Shown: positions 43,644 through 57,439 of the stretch, piece after piece
Position numbering within the stretch: the stretch's first letter is position 1
How the letters are laid out: the number at the start of each line of letters is the position of its first letter
Assembly (NCBI GenBank): GCA_037975125.1
Contig: JAJQOW010000014.1
Span: forward strand, 20,043,484-20,107,483
From: Latrodectus hesperus
Lineage: Eukaryota > Arthropoda > Arachnida > Araneae > Theridiidae
DNA length: 64,000 nucleotides
Reading direction: 5' to 3'
The notes under the pieces: generated by a model
What the model was told of the DNA's origin: nothing
What the model saw: the letters and a program-made list of their open reading frames with translations, nothing else
The model's database searches: none
Position numbers and translations under genes: made by a program

Positions 43644-45734
43644 AATTCCTCAGTAGCAATTTATAAGCTCAAAGAGGAGTAGAAATAAAACATGTATTAT
43701 TCGTTGTTTCAAAATTTTTACAAATAATTTAATAAATAAATATTCAATAAAATTTTAACAAAATAATCTTTTTTTAAAAATTTAATTCAAAAAGTATTTT
43801 TTCTTCCGCCTAAAGATTACTTATTAAATATTGTACACGTGAGTTTAACATTCTAATTATTCTAAAAGATGCAATGCATTTTATAAGACAGAGAGAGAGA
43901 ATGAATGTATTTTATATCAACATCCAAAGAAGTTGAATATTATAAGAAAAGCAAACTTAATATACAAACAAATTAATTAAAAATCTCAGAAATAAATGAT
44001 CTGAAAGGGATGATCTGGGTTTGTTCCCGGAAATAAACCCGGTTTTTCCCTCACTCACAACAGTACTTAATACTAGACTATTAGGAAAAGTACTTAGGCA
44101 CAGCACAGCGGACAACTTAATATTTCCCTACATTTAATTTTTTGTGTCGCTAAAAATTTGCCTTCCCAAACAGATTTGATGCACATTATTTTTTGTTTTG
44201 GTCTTCAAACTTTAAAATCAAAACTCTTTTCTGAATTTGTGTGATGCATTTAAAATTATTTTGAATATACAACGCTCTTAATTCATGTATATCGAGTTAC
44301 CTGGCCCTTTGAAGTCTGAAACATTTTTATGTATTAAGTATTCTCCTATCTTCCTGAGTCACCGAGTTTAAACGTGAATCATTTGCTCCCAGAAACGCAT
44401 TTTAACAGCTCATCCTATATTTTTTTATTGATAGTTTTAAAATTCGTAATAGGAAGAAATTCACATTAAATTTAAAATGCTGGAAAAATTAACTGCAGTG
44501 TGCCAAAGTTACCTAAGAACCGACTTTACCATATCATTCCAACATAGAATTTTCTCAGGCAATTAGTCATTTGTGCATGTATCACAAGCATAGCAAGATA
44601 CATCATTAAAAAAAAAACTGTGGTTTGTGTGTTAGATTTGATGAGTAACAAAGTCTGTCTAGAACCTGTGGTTTGTCCTTCAAATCACTGTAATATTTTG
44701 AAAATTATAGAAAGTACAGAATTTTTAAAATACACATGTTGTGCAAGAATTATGAGTGCATATAAGAAAAATGTATATAATATTCAAACTATTTGTGTGT
44801 AAATTCATTGAAACAATATGAAATCATTTACACAAATTAAATGGTGCAAATAAAAATTTATACTATTCATATTTTATTAAATTTGATAAACTATATTGTA
44901 TTTTTATTTACAATTAGAGCCTACCATTAAATTTGATGTATGCTCTTAGACATACTATTTGTTATAATGATTATCTTTTTTATCTTAAATTTTTATTAAT
45001 AGTCATATTTACTTTAATTTTTTATAATTCAACTGAGTGGATTCTTAATTTTTATATTGTCAGTGTTTTATGATTTGTTTTCATTAAAAATGTTAGTTAT
45101 ACTGATTTGAAAGAAAATAAATTATGGGTTACATTTGTTTAATTTGAAATAAAATTGAGAATGAATATTTTGTATCAGTCATTCTTTTCACAATAAAAAC
45201 ATTAAAAAAAATATACAAGATTGAAAAAAGTCTTAGAAATTTTACAAACTCTAAATTTTAGCATTACATTTTCTTATTTTTCTTTTAATATTTTGATTCC
45301 CATTCTAATTAATTGTAAAATATATAATATCGATTCACACGGCTTGGATTTTATAAAAATAAATTCAACAATTATTCATTTATAAAAGAGTGTAGATAAA
45401 TATATTTTTAATTACTAAATTAACTAAAATGTTTATTTCATAATTTTAAAAGAAATTTTTTACACATGGAGGTGAATCTTAAAAGCCTATTTAGTAGATG
45501 TATTTTGATTTAACAAATTTTACCATAATAAATTATTGTATAATACGTAATATTATTGAACATCGAAATGGAATATCAAAGAATATTATATAATATCAAA
45601 TAATATTATTTATTGTTGAAATAAAATGTTATATAAAATTATCTAGGTGGGGTCGTTTTAATATTTAATAATATTGTCGGACAATATTTTATATTTTAAA
45701 CATTATTGGGTGATTAACATTTGCTACTTGGAAA
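43644..45734. other. AT-rich intergenic DNA
   Basis: Two kilobases with no recognisable exon. A small inverted motif (GGGTTTGTTCC...AAATAAACCC) is at about 44017-44042. Confidence 0.5.
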
Positions 45735-46438
45735 CTGCACCTCTAAAAATGGCGTTGGCTTTGTCCCCACAAAACGCTATGACTTTTGCTGTAACATTTT
45801 TTTATATCTGTCAACACTTGGTTTAAATAATTGACAATGATGTCAGAAGTTTCAACAGGCTGGTCTTGAAAATCTATAATTTATACTTACACACCTACGT
45901 AAGGTTGAAAAAGCGCACAACAATGGGATTTATTTTCTTGTTACCGTGGTTTGTCATCTCGTTTAGTACTGTATACAATTGCACTTATCAAGGTCAACTT
46001 TGAATTCCTTCATTGTTGTGGGGGTCAAAACATTTACAACAACAGCTTCTGATTTCATAAGCGCGCATGTAAGTTTTGGATCATAACATGATTGAACCAA
46101 TTTCGATGCACAGTCACTAGAACGAAAACTGTGGTTTTCTAGTATCGTGTGATTGATAAGCCAAGACGCCTTCCTTCGCGGCGATATCGAAGTCCTTGAA
46201 AAATGGCGCGTACGATTTCTTGAAAAGCTTAACAATGAAGAACTCAAAGTAGTGGCACGATCGGCATTTTTATGTTTGTCAGACTTTAAATGCTGTTCAA
46301 TATCACCACCACCACTTGGGAAACACTAAATTCTGTACGGCACTTTTCACATCTGACATCTGATGGAGTATTTATTTGCTTGATAAACGGATATTTTTCT
46401 TGTAAGCTAACATTGAACGAACACTTGCGTTTCGGCAT
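45735..46438 (-). pseudogene. hAT-family transposase remnant with TTF-type zinc finger
   Basis: Starts MPKRKCSFNVSLQEKYPFIK at 46438. The finger residues CEKC and, after a frameshift, HLKSDKH follow (46250-46350). Further family blocks are NHTILENHSFRSSDCASKL, VVVNVLTPTTMKEF (45970-46150), and then, shifted again, IIDFQDQPVETSDIIVNYL (45790-45870) and VIAFCGDKANA near 45760. These match the first half of KIAA1586/ZBED-like hAT transposases. At least three frameshifts and stops; the catalytic C-terminal half is absent. Confidence 0.8.
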
Positions 46439-46589
46439 TTTAACTCGTGATTCCAAAGAAAAAAATAATAATAATAATTAAATTATTTACTACACGAGCA
46501 TCAAACAAAAACAAAACAAATAGCGAGAAGTGGGCAGATGAAAAGTTTGTCAAACAATAGTCAATAAGTCAACAAAACACGAGCGACAT

Positions 46590-46830
46590 GACGTCTTCGC
46601 CACTCCCGGCTATGGTTGCCTATCGACAACAACGCGATCTCACACAGCTGGCTCGCGTCCGGTTTGTGCGTGCGTCATATCGCAGCGGTGGCCGGCCATC
46701 TGCTAATCAAATTTTCACGTGATTTCTGAAAACGGGACCCTCAGTCCATTTCGGGAATACCAGGACTCGTAATTGTAAAAAGGGACAGTCCCGTTCAAAA
46801 TGGAATGTCTGGTCCACGCTAAGCAATTTC
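46590..46830. other. GC-richer patch upstream of the hAT remnant
   Basis: Contains AAAGGGACAGTCCCGTTC and ATGTCTGGTC, which may be the outer end of the hAT element (on the minus strand a terminus would begin CAGACATTCC). No partner terminus was found. Confidence 0.35.
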
Positions 46831-46848
46831 TGGTATATACTTAAAATG

Positions 46849-46852
<4 letters not shown>

Positions 46853-46890
<38 letters not shown>
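46853..46890. repeat. (GA)n microsatellite
   Basis: About 38 bp of GA repeats. A shorter version is at the same place in R6 (63800-63830). Confidence 0.95.
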
Positions 46891-46892
<2 letters not shown>

Positions 46893-47710
46893 TATTTAAA
46901 ACTCCCTTAAAAAAACACTTTAGAAAATCGCTTAAGAAGCAGATAAAATGTGATAAGTTCATAACAGTTGAAAAATATGTAATAACAGCGATCAAAATAT
47001 CTCTGATTTTAACTATATAATAATAATTCAAAATTCAATTTTGGTTGAATTATTCATTTCGCAATTTCGTTCAATTAATGGATTGCTTTTTTTAGAAGTG
47101 AATAAACAAAAATTAAACGTTATTATTGTTATAATCTAAAACCTTCTTTTATATTAGTGGAAATAAATTAAAGTACTGTTTCTTAATCATATTCTTAATA
47201 CAATGTAATAAATGTAATATAAATATAATAAAAAGTAATATTAAATAAAATATTAAAGAACTACATAATCTGTTATTTTTCATATAAAAGAAAAAAATAA
47301 ACACGACAAAGATTATATAAGCATTTAAAAGACTACTAATACAAAAAATTGGAATAAAAATATATTGTAAACACCACATAATATACTCTGATGTTTCAAA
47401 TTTTATCTTAAGTATAATAAAATTGAGTAAAACACAGAAAATGTGTATGCACTATCAAGCGTAAAGTAAAATATTATTTAAACTATCATCATTTATTTTT
47501 AGATTTCAGCTATTTAAAAACGTCTTTAATTAATATTCTGCAATCAATAAATTTTAATAAATTAATTTTAAGAAAGAAACAGAGTAGAACAAGAACATGA
47601 AAGGTGATCAGTCTCTAACTGATATAAAATAAATTTCATTTCATTTCAAAATTTGGATTCAGTATTCTTGATACTTTATCAATTATTTAATACTGGTATT
47701 AACAGTTTGT

Positions 47711-47828
47711 ATACACCAGCCAACTCCCCTGTACCTAACCCAAGAAGGGTTCTACCAGTTTAGATGGGAGTTGCCAGGAAGAATAAAAGAAAGTGGCACC
47801 ACCGGGGGCACCGTTCCCGCAACACTTA
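47711..47828. mobile_element. 118-bp insertion with 14-bp target duplication
   Basis: GC-richer than its surroundings and flanked by perfect TATTAACAGTTTGT at 47697-47710 and 47829-47842. The paralogous position at about 59650 is uninterrupted. It contains a potential GGTGCC/GGCACC stem around GGGGGC. It is probably a truncated SINE or LINE end; no family recognised. Confidence 0.8.
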
Positions 47829-50800
47829 TATTAACAGTTTGTGAAAGCTTCGATTATACAATGTAATCAAATTAAAGATGTAACAGAATCAACCAAAAAT
47901 CGTTTTTCTGCTTCAAGAAAGGAACGTGCAGTAATTTTGCTTTTTTGAAATTCAATATCTATTGGTAACGGCTGATATCATCTATTGGTAACTGCTGAAA
48001 ATAAAGAAATATATTTGAGGTATCTGATTTATCAGAAAATGTCTTCTTTTTGCATTACAACAAAGCAAAAAAAATACATAATTCAGCGTATTTATTTTTA
48101 TTTTATGAAAAAGTAGATTTTATGCTTGGTAACACACACATGTTTGTACTTTTTCCATAGAGCACCAATAGGAAATATTTTGAGTCATGATTTAAGAAAA
48201 CACGATTTAAATATTTAATAACTTTATCGTTATATTCTCAAGTTACAAATTCTGTCAAATCTAAAATGCACAGTTTCAAATGGAAAATATTTGAAACGAA
48301 AGCAGAACTTGGTCCCATATTCCCCAAATAAATTGATATTTCAAAAGAAGACAGAAAGCAAATCCTTTAACAATTTAAAGTACCACAATAAAAGTTATAC
48401 ATTTTTTCCGAAAATTCAGGTACAAAAGACAACTTTGCTTTGTGAGTTTGATTTTTAAAAATTTTTTAAATGGAGACAAAACTTTAGGCCTAACCTAAAG
48501 CTAGAATGTCAGCCATAGAATTTTATTTGCAGTCATTACTACAAAGAAAATTTTCTTAATATTATCAATACAAGAAATGTTCTTTAAATGCTGAAAAGAA
48601 GCTATAGCAGCTGCAGTAAATGATAACTTCGAACATATTTATACCATACAAATTATATTATAATAATGCTCCAAATCATTCTTTTGAATAATAACATACA
48701 GCTTTGAGAAGGTTCAGAATGATTACAACACACATCAATCAGGGGAATTATTGTTACCCTAGGAAAAATAAAGAACTCACTCCACTCTTGCTGAAAACAA
48801 TAAGATCATCGATTATTTTTGCTTATTTTATAATATTAAGATTTTCACCAAAGAGGAAACTAAAATTCTGTATTTTCTAGAAGGATATTTTTGTCAAATA
48901 AGGTTTTCATCGAAATACAGCAAAAAATTTATTGTTTCTGCCATACGAGAATTTTGTGCCAAATATACCATATTAAATTTTTTAATTATCTTATTTGATT
49001 TATTAGCACTCACTCTTGAGAATATAAAATACAAAATATTTCATCTAAAATATGATATAAAAAGTGACATACAAATTATAATTACTTTTTTAAAATTTTT
49101 TTTTGTTTAATAATCAAAATATTTAATGTTGATGATTCGAGAACTTCTAACAACTTTCGATCATTGAATCAGTAAAATAGCAAACATGTAGCTTTAGTTT
49201 TATTTGTTCTTAATGATGAATTTAACCATATAATAATAACTTAAAAAACAAATATTGGTAGCAATTTCTTGAAATAAATATCAATTTTACCAATTGCATC
49301 CGTTAAATATCAATAAGAAATCTATCATTTCTATTCCGTATAAGCAAATTACAGATATCTATTACCGGCCCAGCTATTATATCTATTACAGCTTAGCAAA
49401 AATACTTCATGTGGTAACTGGAAGAAAAAATTTCTTGTTTCGCTCAACGAAAAGATGCCTTTTAATAGACGTGCACCGATAAAAGATAAATATCTATCAT
49501 AGTTTTAATTTAAAACCTTAATTGTATATTAAATAAATTGTGGTATCGATTCTGCTTTAATATTTTTATTTAAAACTATATCACACATCAAATTTTAATA
49601 TTCAAGTGGGAGAATACTCTCATCTTTTTGTCAATCCAGACAGTATTTCATTAAGGACACTAAGACATTTAGATAAAGGTACATGATAGAATTTCAGTAA
49701 CTGCTTTGAATAAACAGTGTATTACAAGGGTTGTACTACATCTCCAAAATTTTTCACAATTCGAATTGCAACACTTCACTTACGTAACTGTTCAGGTCAA
49801 CTACCACCCGAAAACATCAACATTTGAAAATAATTTAATTTCATTTATGTTAAACCAGCCAACACTTTAAAAGCACTAACTTTTGTACTTTATACAGTAA
49901 TATTAATGCGTTAATACTATGTTATTTTTATAAGGTTATGATTTTTAACCTATTCTACATATGCACAATTTATATGATCATTCGAAAACCGGAAGACATT
50001 AAAGATTTTAATGAAAACAAAGTGATTGTAAAGAGTGTTAGATAATTATTCATTGGGATAGTTGTATTTAAAAATATAAGTAAATTAATATGGTAAAATT
50101 TAGAAGACCATTTCTTAATTTAAGATGCTAGTAAATATATTTGAACTAATGTAAATAGTAAAATAACTTAAATGCCTAAAAAAATTCCTAACATGATAGC
50201 TTTTAATACAAATTGATTAAAATTATTTAATATTTAGTTAAAACATTAAATGTCTATAAATATCAATTATTTATTAAGTGATGTAAAAAAACAATGCTAA
50301 GAAACAAATGTTATCTTTCGCGCTGAGACTAATTTTTATTAAAACTCGTTATTTTAATCTTTTAAATACGATACTAAAAATTGCATCAAGTATTTTAATG
50401 ACTCTGTTGAAATCAACAAAATGATGGATAAAATGGAAAGAGTTTACTGATTATCAGATATCAGTTTTCGTGCAAACCTCCATCTTATTTTGAATTTATG
50501 ATTTTAAGAACAGATTGTAAGTCCGTTTGCTATTCAATAGGAAGCAAATAGTAAATTCATTGGCATTTTTACCCATTCAGACATAGCTCAATAGATTATT
50601 TCTTTCTTTTAAAGAGCTTTGTTGCGGTTTGGAGATAATTAGAATTGACTAATCATAGATATATGTTTACTTATGTTCCAAATAGACTTTCATTTTTAAG
50701 TTAATAAATTACACTTAACATGTATTTCAAATAAGATAATTACAGACAGTGTGTGTTTAAAAATAACGCATTAAAATCGCTTATATTCGTAATCTTATTT

Positions 50801-50859
50801 AAATGTTTACAGAGTTCTTAAGAAAAATCTGTAATTAGGTAAAATAAACCTATTTACTT

Positions 50860-51139
50860 GCCACCCACCCTGTTTAGTTGTCAGAGTCCCTGACTGTGGA
50901 TAGGGAGGTCCTGGTTAAGAATCCAGTATGGAAATAGATGTACTTTCTGTCTCTATCTACCCTGTCTTTGTCCTTTCGTTGTATGAATTGCATGTGAATG
51001 GTTGCCTAACTTATATGCGGGTGCCTATGGCATGTGTGCACTGAGGAAGTTTGATTCCACACCAAATAATGGTAAAGGTGGAAAAGTGAAGCAGCACACT
51101 CCATGATGCCAGCCTAGCTGGCAAAATACAACAACAACT
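50860..51139 (+). mobile_element. tRNA-related SINE with (ACA)n tail
   Basis: About 280 bp, flanked by TATTTACTT at 50851-50859 and 51140-51148. The head has a degenerate box B (GGTTAAGAATCC); the 3' end is ACAACAACAAC. Confidence 0.75.
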
Positions 51140-51447
51140 TATTTACTTTCTTCTTCCAACAGTAAAATTACCTAACTTTGTTCGAAAAGCTGATTTACAC
51201 CGTGAAATATAGTTTCAAATATAGATTAACTAAAATTAAATGAGACAGACAACACTTGAAAACGCCTTTCGATAGCAATGTTATTAGATAAGAAGATTGA
51301 ATTTCTATTTTATTCAAGTTGCCGTGCATTTCCGATGGTCAGCGAATTTTGTAAAGTACAGAAATATTCCCATCATTTAAGAAGAAAAATTCTTTTAATT
51401 AAAGAAATGGTAAAAGAAATGGTAAAATGGTTTTTAACCATTATAAT

Positions 51448-51558
51448 ATATATATACATATATATATATACATATACATATATATATATATATATATTAT
51501 ATATATGTATATGTATTATGTATATGTATATATATAATATATATATACATATACATAA
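51448..51558. repeat. TA/CATA-type simple repeat
   Basis: Imperfect TATATACATATA and TGTATATGTA repeats; low complexity. Confidence 0.93.
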
Positions 51559-54137
51559 AAAAATGTAAACATATTTTACGACAGACACAATTTAAGCATA
51601 GATTATTCGAAAGTATCATAAATTTATTAATGTAATATAAATGGATTATAATAAAATTAATTTTTCAATTCAAGTCTGATACAAATTTTTGTGCATTACA
51701 TATGAATTAAATTCTTGTGTGTGTATTTATTATTGAAGATATACTTTATATTTCAGAAAAAATCATTCACATGTCTTCCATTTAAATACTCATTATTCGT
51801 AAATTTTCTTAACACGAAAGAAATTATTTACGTATAAAATTCAATATAAATGAAATAAAAATCAGTATAATATTGAATTTCTTTTCATAAAAAATATGAT
51901 TTATCTGAGCAAATTACTTTCTCATGGAAATTATTTTATTACGTTTATTTGAATGATTTCTTAGAATTTTTAAAGTAATTTTTCTAATTGTCCTTACAAA
52001 TTAACTTATTTTATTAACCCAATTAACTTATTTAAATTGCAAAATCATATCTAATATTCATTTTGTATTCCTTCACAATCTTTTTTAAAATATCTGCTTG
52101 TTATATTATGTTTTATTTTACGTAGATAGATTATGAATAATACATATTTATTTATGTTATTAGAATGATACTTATTCTTTCAATACCATGAAATTAAGCT
52201 TGGATTACTAATAAAATAATATTATCACACTTCGATACGGTTGGTTTGAAAAAAATATTTTTATGAGTGGCAGGAAATATTACATATTCCCCAAGGACGA
52301 AACATTATAAAACTACGTTATAATATTCTTGATATTAAATGAGCATTCAAAACAGGCAAGAAAGAAAGAATGCTGGAGAAGTAAAACTTAAATAATATCA
52401 ATTAATTACACTAATTTAAATTTAAGCAATATACGACATTAAATTACTTATTTTGTCCATTAGCATATTTTGTTATTGATAAAACGATAACCGTAGCTTT
52501 TAACATATTAAAGAGTAACTTTATTTAAAATATATTATTCTTTTAAAATTCAAAAAATTATAAAAACCAGAAAGCAAATTTGGGTATTTAAATTTCACGA
52601 TTACGTGCATTAAAATATTTTTTATGATGCATAGTTAAATTTTAGGAACATTCTTGAGTTATATTTTAAAATGTAAAACCCTATGCACACAAGTATATTT
52701 GTTTCAATTTAAAAAGTAATGGTTTTTCAAGATGTAATTTTCCTGCTTATATATTTATAAATATTTCTGTTAACGATTCAATGAACATTAAATTAAAAAT
52801 TATAAAATTAATCATAAAGTTTGAGCAGTACTAATAAAATTAGAGAATGCCAGCTAAATTATGTCTATATTATAAAAAATTTAAATAATATCTTATATTA
52901 AAAGTTACAATATAATTTGATGCATTATCGATTTCTAAATTGCACACTTTTATCATATTTATATAATATTAAAATTTTATCGTCTGTAGTAAAATTAAAG
53001 TATTTTGGTTTATAATTTCATTTTGTAAAAATTGATTTTAAAAATTAAATTCATTTTTTAAGTTAATTTATCGATTTGTTTGTTTAAACGTTAAAGCATA
53101 AAAACTTAAATTAAACATTTCAGCGAATATTATCAATTTTATTAATAGGAATTCGAGAATCATTGCAAATTGAATAATATATTTTGCATTTTAACAATAA
53201 ATAATTTGTTTCGTTTCAAGTTTGCTGAAAATGATTCCTTTTGTGATTCAAAAAACTTTTAAAGGTATAAAAGTGTTAATTAAATGTTACAATTTATTTG
53301 AAAAATATTTTAATTTATTTATATTTGCGGTAATTTAACAATAACTCCTATTTCTCCAGAAATATTTGTAGACTTTAAATAAATCATAGATATAACGAAT
53401 AGAATAACAACTTAATGTAAAAATCCTTTATTCTTATACTTTTTTTAAAATATATAATTAATTTATCCTTTTATCAATTTTATTTCACATGGTTTTGAAT
53501 TTTTAAAACGACACGATTGAATATTTATATTAAATAGGATTGTATAAGTTATGACTCATTATAGCACATGCAGTTTTCAAAATATATTAAAATTTATAAA
53601 AGTAATTAATAATTTAATAAACATTATTCAAGATTAATTATACATGTCATTTTCTTACTCATTATAAATACTGAAATTCATTAATACCAAGCATTCAAAT
53701 AATATAGCATTATACCAGATGTAAAATTTGCATCATAGGTGAAAATACAAGGTATAACAAAATGATGAGTGAAAAGTACTATAAAATATATAATAAAAAT
53801 TGCAATATAATAAAATATTGAGAAGTAAAACTTGGTAATGATAGAAAAGAGATTTTCACATAAACTGTAAAATTATTTTAAGAACACGTGAAACTAATGA
53901 GAAATATTAATGCAAAAAATTTAAGATAAAAGTATTAAAAATTTAAGTAAAAAAAATTTCTATTAACTTACATAAAACTTTTGTAAATCTCCAACTTTAT
54001 TTGACAAAATTTAAATATTTTAATGATTTAGTTATGTATTTTGTGTAAATGTAAACAAAATTGAAACTTATAATATTGCAACCAGTTTAGAAAAGTATAT
54101 TAATTTAAAAATAACAAGCAAATCAATAAGACCAAAC
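51559..54137. other. AT-rich intergenic DNA
   Basis: About 2.6 kb, extremely AT-rich, with no recognisable exon, RNA gene or repeat family. Confidence 0.55.
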
Positions 54138-54143
54138 TTTATT
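54138..54143 (-). terminator. Candidate polyadenylation signal AATAAA
   Basis: On the minus strand, about 250 nt downstream of the stop of the gene at 54396-55983. In DNA this AT-rich, AATAAA words occur by chance. Confidence 0.35.
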
Positions 54144-54395
54144 AATAATACAAAGTCTATTTAAGAGTTTTCTGACTAAAAATCATATAAGTAACCTAAC
54201 AGTATTGCACGTAATGAAATATGAATTATAAATCAAAATATTTATCTGCTAATGATGAACAAAATGCAGTATAATTACGTATTAATAACAATATAGAACA
54301 ACATTGATAAATCCAACTTAAGTAATGATCGAAAATGTGTATCCAAATCAAATGCTAACATTTACTTTAAGAACTCATGTCACTAATGAGGAATA

Positions 54396-55983
54396 TTAAC
54401 TCATTTCACAGTCTGTGTCAGTAATATCTTGGTCAGCATCAGGAAATTCCTGTAAAGTTAAGTCATTCAGTTTTTTTAGTACAGGCTCCACTCCGCAGTT
54501 TTTTCCTGTTACCGTGGAATTGCGAAGAGCAGAAGCAGAATTTCTTTGCTGGCGCTGATGAAAAGGTTTGCGGTCGATTTTTCTGTTAAGAAAGAATTCT
54601 TGGTTCCTCATCCTTAATGATTCCATTTTTTTATGTATCCCTTCACTTTCTTGTTTAGCCTGCTTCGAACCTTGCAGCAAAGGGTTAGAACGCCGTAACA
54701 AGTCTACTGGAATAACATCAAGTCCGGAATCTCGCATACTCACTGCCGCAGGAGGAACATCACTGCTGTGGAACTGAAACAAAATGAAAAGAATAAAATC
54801 ATTGCATATCAGTTTAAATATTTCATGCATATAAGCAAATTTATTTTTTATCTTCATGAATGCTTTTGTTATTTCTATAATATGTAAATACATATTTTTT
54901 CATCAACCAACACAGAAGTCATCTGTATATATTAACAGTTTCCTCTCATTGTATGCGGGAACATTCAATTTCAATTGCAATATCGTGGAAAAATTAACAA
55001 TAACAAAATGTTAAAAACTATACATAACTTAATAAAACAGGTTAAATATTATTTCAGATTATTTGCTTGAATAGGGAAAATCTTACACGAAAGTTTAGTT
55101 ATAAAATATTTAATTTTAAAACAGAAATTATAGAAAAGATTATGATAATCTACTTTATTTTTAGGTTTGTTAAAAATCAATTTATTGATTTAAAATGTTT
55201 TCTTAAATTAAATTTCATTTTTATTAATGACTTCAGGGTAAAAAAAATTCTTTTATATGTCGAGTTTCATTAAATAAATATTTCGACATGGAAATAATCT
55301 AATAATATAAATTTTGTCAGTTATAATGCAATTTTTTAATTAAACACATATTAATATTAATTTGATCCATTAATTAATATTAATTGAAAAATTAGTAAAT
55401 ATATTGGTCCGTTTTATTTAAGTAATATAATTTTATTATAGAATGTATCAAATTGATAAAGGATTAAATTTATTGTCATAGGCTTATGAATGATGTCAGA
55501 AATATTTACGAAATATTAAAGTAATAAACCAAAAATATAAAAATTTAGAATTCTTTTCAACTGTATTATAAGTAATGAATTTAAATTAAATAATTTCCTT
55601 ACCTTTGAAAGTCTTGAGGTTTTACGCCTAAGAAGCTCGAACCTTTTTCGAATCAAATTTTCTACATCTTTTTGCTCCTGGAAATTTTGTATTTCATCGC
55701 ATCTCTTCAGCTAATGTAAAAAAAATAACTGTTAGAACATGTAATAATATGATATCTTATAAAAAAGGAGTTTTATATTTTAAAAAAATATATGGAATCA
55801 AATTTAATGGATACTAACTAAGTATTTAAATCCATGTTTATCTCTTCGTAAATTATAAGATTTTTCGATGAGATCAATATCTGTTTTAGCATTTCTATCC
55901 ATAACTTCATAGGTCTTTAATAAAAGAACTTTCTTTTCTTCTATTTCCTCCCTATTACTTGGCTGTAATGAATCTGAATCCAT
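54396..55983 (-). CDS. Host gene of unknown function, 216 residues, three coding exons
   Basis: Coding exons are 55819-55983, 55603-55710 and 54396-54773. All introns are phase 0 with consensus sites (donors GTTAGT and GTAAGG; acceptors CATTAG and TTTCAG). Lengths 165 + 108 + 378 nt give 216 codons plus stop with no internal stop. I chose ATG 55981-55983 because an acceptor lies 7 nt upstream and no earlier ATG is available. The N-terminal about 90 residues are charged and likely helical or coiled-coil (EEIEEKKVLLL; KRFELLRRK). The middle contains IPVDLLRRSNPLLQGSKQAKQ, a basic Gln/Arg stretch follows (KPFHQRQQRNS), and the tail is acidic (DADQDITDTDCEMS). No signal peptide or membrane segment. 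No domain recognised; the look is of a small nuclear, centrosomal or scaffold protein, but that is only impression. Confidence 0.8.
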
Positions 55984-55990
55984 GTTTTTT
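55984..55990 (-). other. 5'UTR remainder and acceptor of the start-codon exon
   Basis: The acceptor AG at 55991-55992 is preceded on the minus strand by a run of ten T, leaving AAAAAAC before the ATG. This implies at least one upstream non-coding exon. Confidence 0.6.
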
Positions 55991-56993
55991 CTATTTTTGT
56001 AAAAAAAAAAGACAACAAAATTAGATGTATTTTAAAATATAAAATTAACTTCAGCAATAAAAGTAAATAGAAACTTTTTTGTACTGGACTTGTCATTGTA
56101 CAAAAATTTCTGATACATATATATTATATTTTTAAAATCTTGTTGGAATTATGCATTACTTTCTAATGAACGAAAATGTCATTTTAAAAGGTTCTGTATG
56201 AATTTTATAGGTAAATAAGTTAATGTGTTTGTAATAAACACTTGCAGTGGAAAAATTAACAATGTATTTAATTTCAACTACCACAATTTAAAAAAGAACT
56301 ATGAGATAATTATTATCAAAACAGAAATTTATAAAAGAGTTATTTATAAATGAAAAAAGAAAGCGATAGCTTCAAAGAGCTTAACAAATATTAACTAGAT
56401 AATGTTTCTGTTTAAAAATATGAAAAGTTAAATTCAAGTTTAGAAAAATTATATCTTTAAATAAAAAGTTAGAATGCATATACGATGCAAGTTAAATACT
56501 GCTTCATATCCTCAAAATTTTTTCTTTTTAATTTTATTTCTACCTTGAAAAATTTGCGTTTGATGTTTTACTTATTAGCATTTTTAATAGCAAATAGAAA
56601 AAGTCTATAATATGAAAAAAATTTCGTTTCAAATAAAATGAGTGAACTTGAATAAAATTTGATTATATTTCTGAATATGTTACTTTTATAATTACAATTA
56701 TTAGGAATATATGTTTGGTGGCATTTTATGCATAACAGTTTTGATTGGAAAATAATATGAGAAAATTATTATAGTATCATGTATTGAGTCCAATTAATAT
56801 CTCATGGTTTTACCTTTTGCAGAACACTTAAATACCATGTGCTTCAAACACTCACATAATTTAAAAATAGTACGTTATTTGTTTTCCTTAGGATTGCATA
56901 TGCTCAATTCAATCCTAGAGAAAATTAATAACGTAGCAGTTATGTTGATATATCATTACAAACGAAAGCTTAGTGTGTCAGTGAATATAAAAA

Positions 56994-57051
56994 TGATGAT
57001 GTTAAGAAACAATACTAGATGTGGTTCTAGCATTGTTTCTTAACATCATCA
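56994..57051. other. Perfect 20-bp inverted repeat (58-nt hairpin)
   Basis: TGATGATGTTAAGAAACAAT (56994-57013) is exactly complementary to 57032-57051. CTAG at 57015 and 57027 extends the stem after one mismatch, leaving an 8-nt loop. Confidence 0.85.
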
Positions 57052-57142
57052 AAAACTTACAATAACTTACATTATCAAAACTTAAAAAAACTTACAATAA
57101 ATTTATATCTTCAAAATAGTTAATGGTGATGTTAAACATGCT

Positions 57143-57348
<206 letters not shown>

Positions 57349-57439
57349 ACATTTCAGAAGCATTTTTTAATTTTGTTTAAATTAAATACTGAATTAAAAT
57401 AGTTTTATAAATAAAAATATATGAAGAATACAAATAGAG

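Larger units (their letters stand above)
46831..50570. repeat. Duplicated noncoding unit, copy R3
   Basis: Aligns in pieces with R4/R5 and R6: 46840-47060 with 63780-64000, including the (GA)n tract at 46853-46890; 47420-47700 with 59345-59665; 47900-48530 with 59740-60350 (shared AACTTTAGGCCTAACCTAAA); 49545-50560 with 61703-62960 (shared GGTATCGATTCTGCTTTAAT). No ORF is conserved between copies. Confidence 0.8.

Noticed and set aside
54774..54893. N-terminal extension of the last exon frame (MYLHIIEITKAF...)
   Set aside because: It lies upstream of a clear TTTCAG acceptor and is intronic; the spliced frame enters at 54773.
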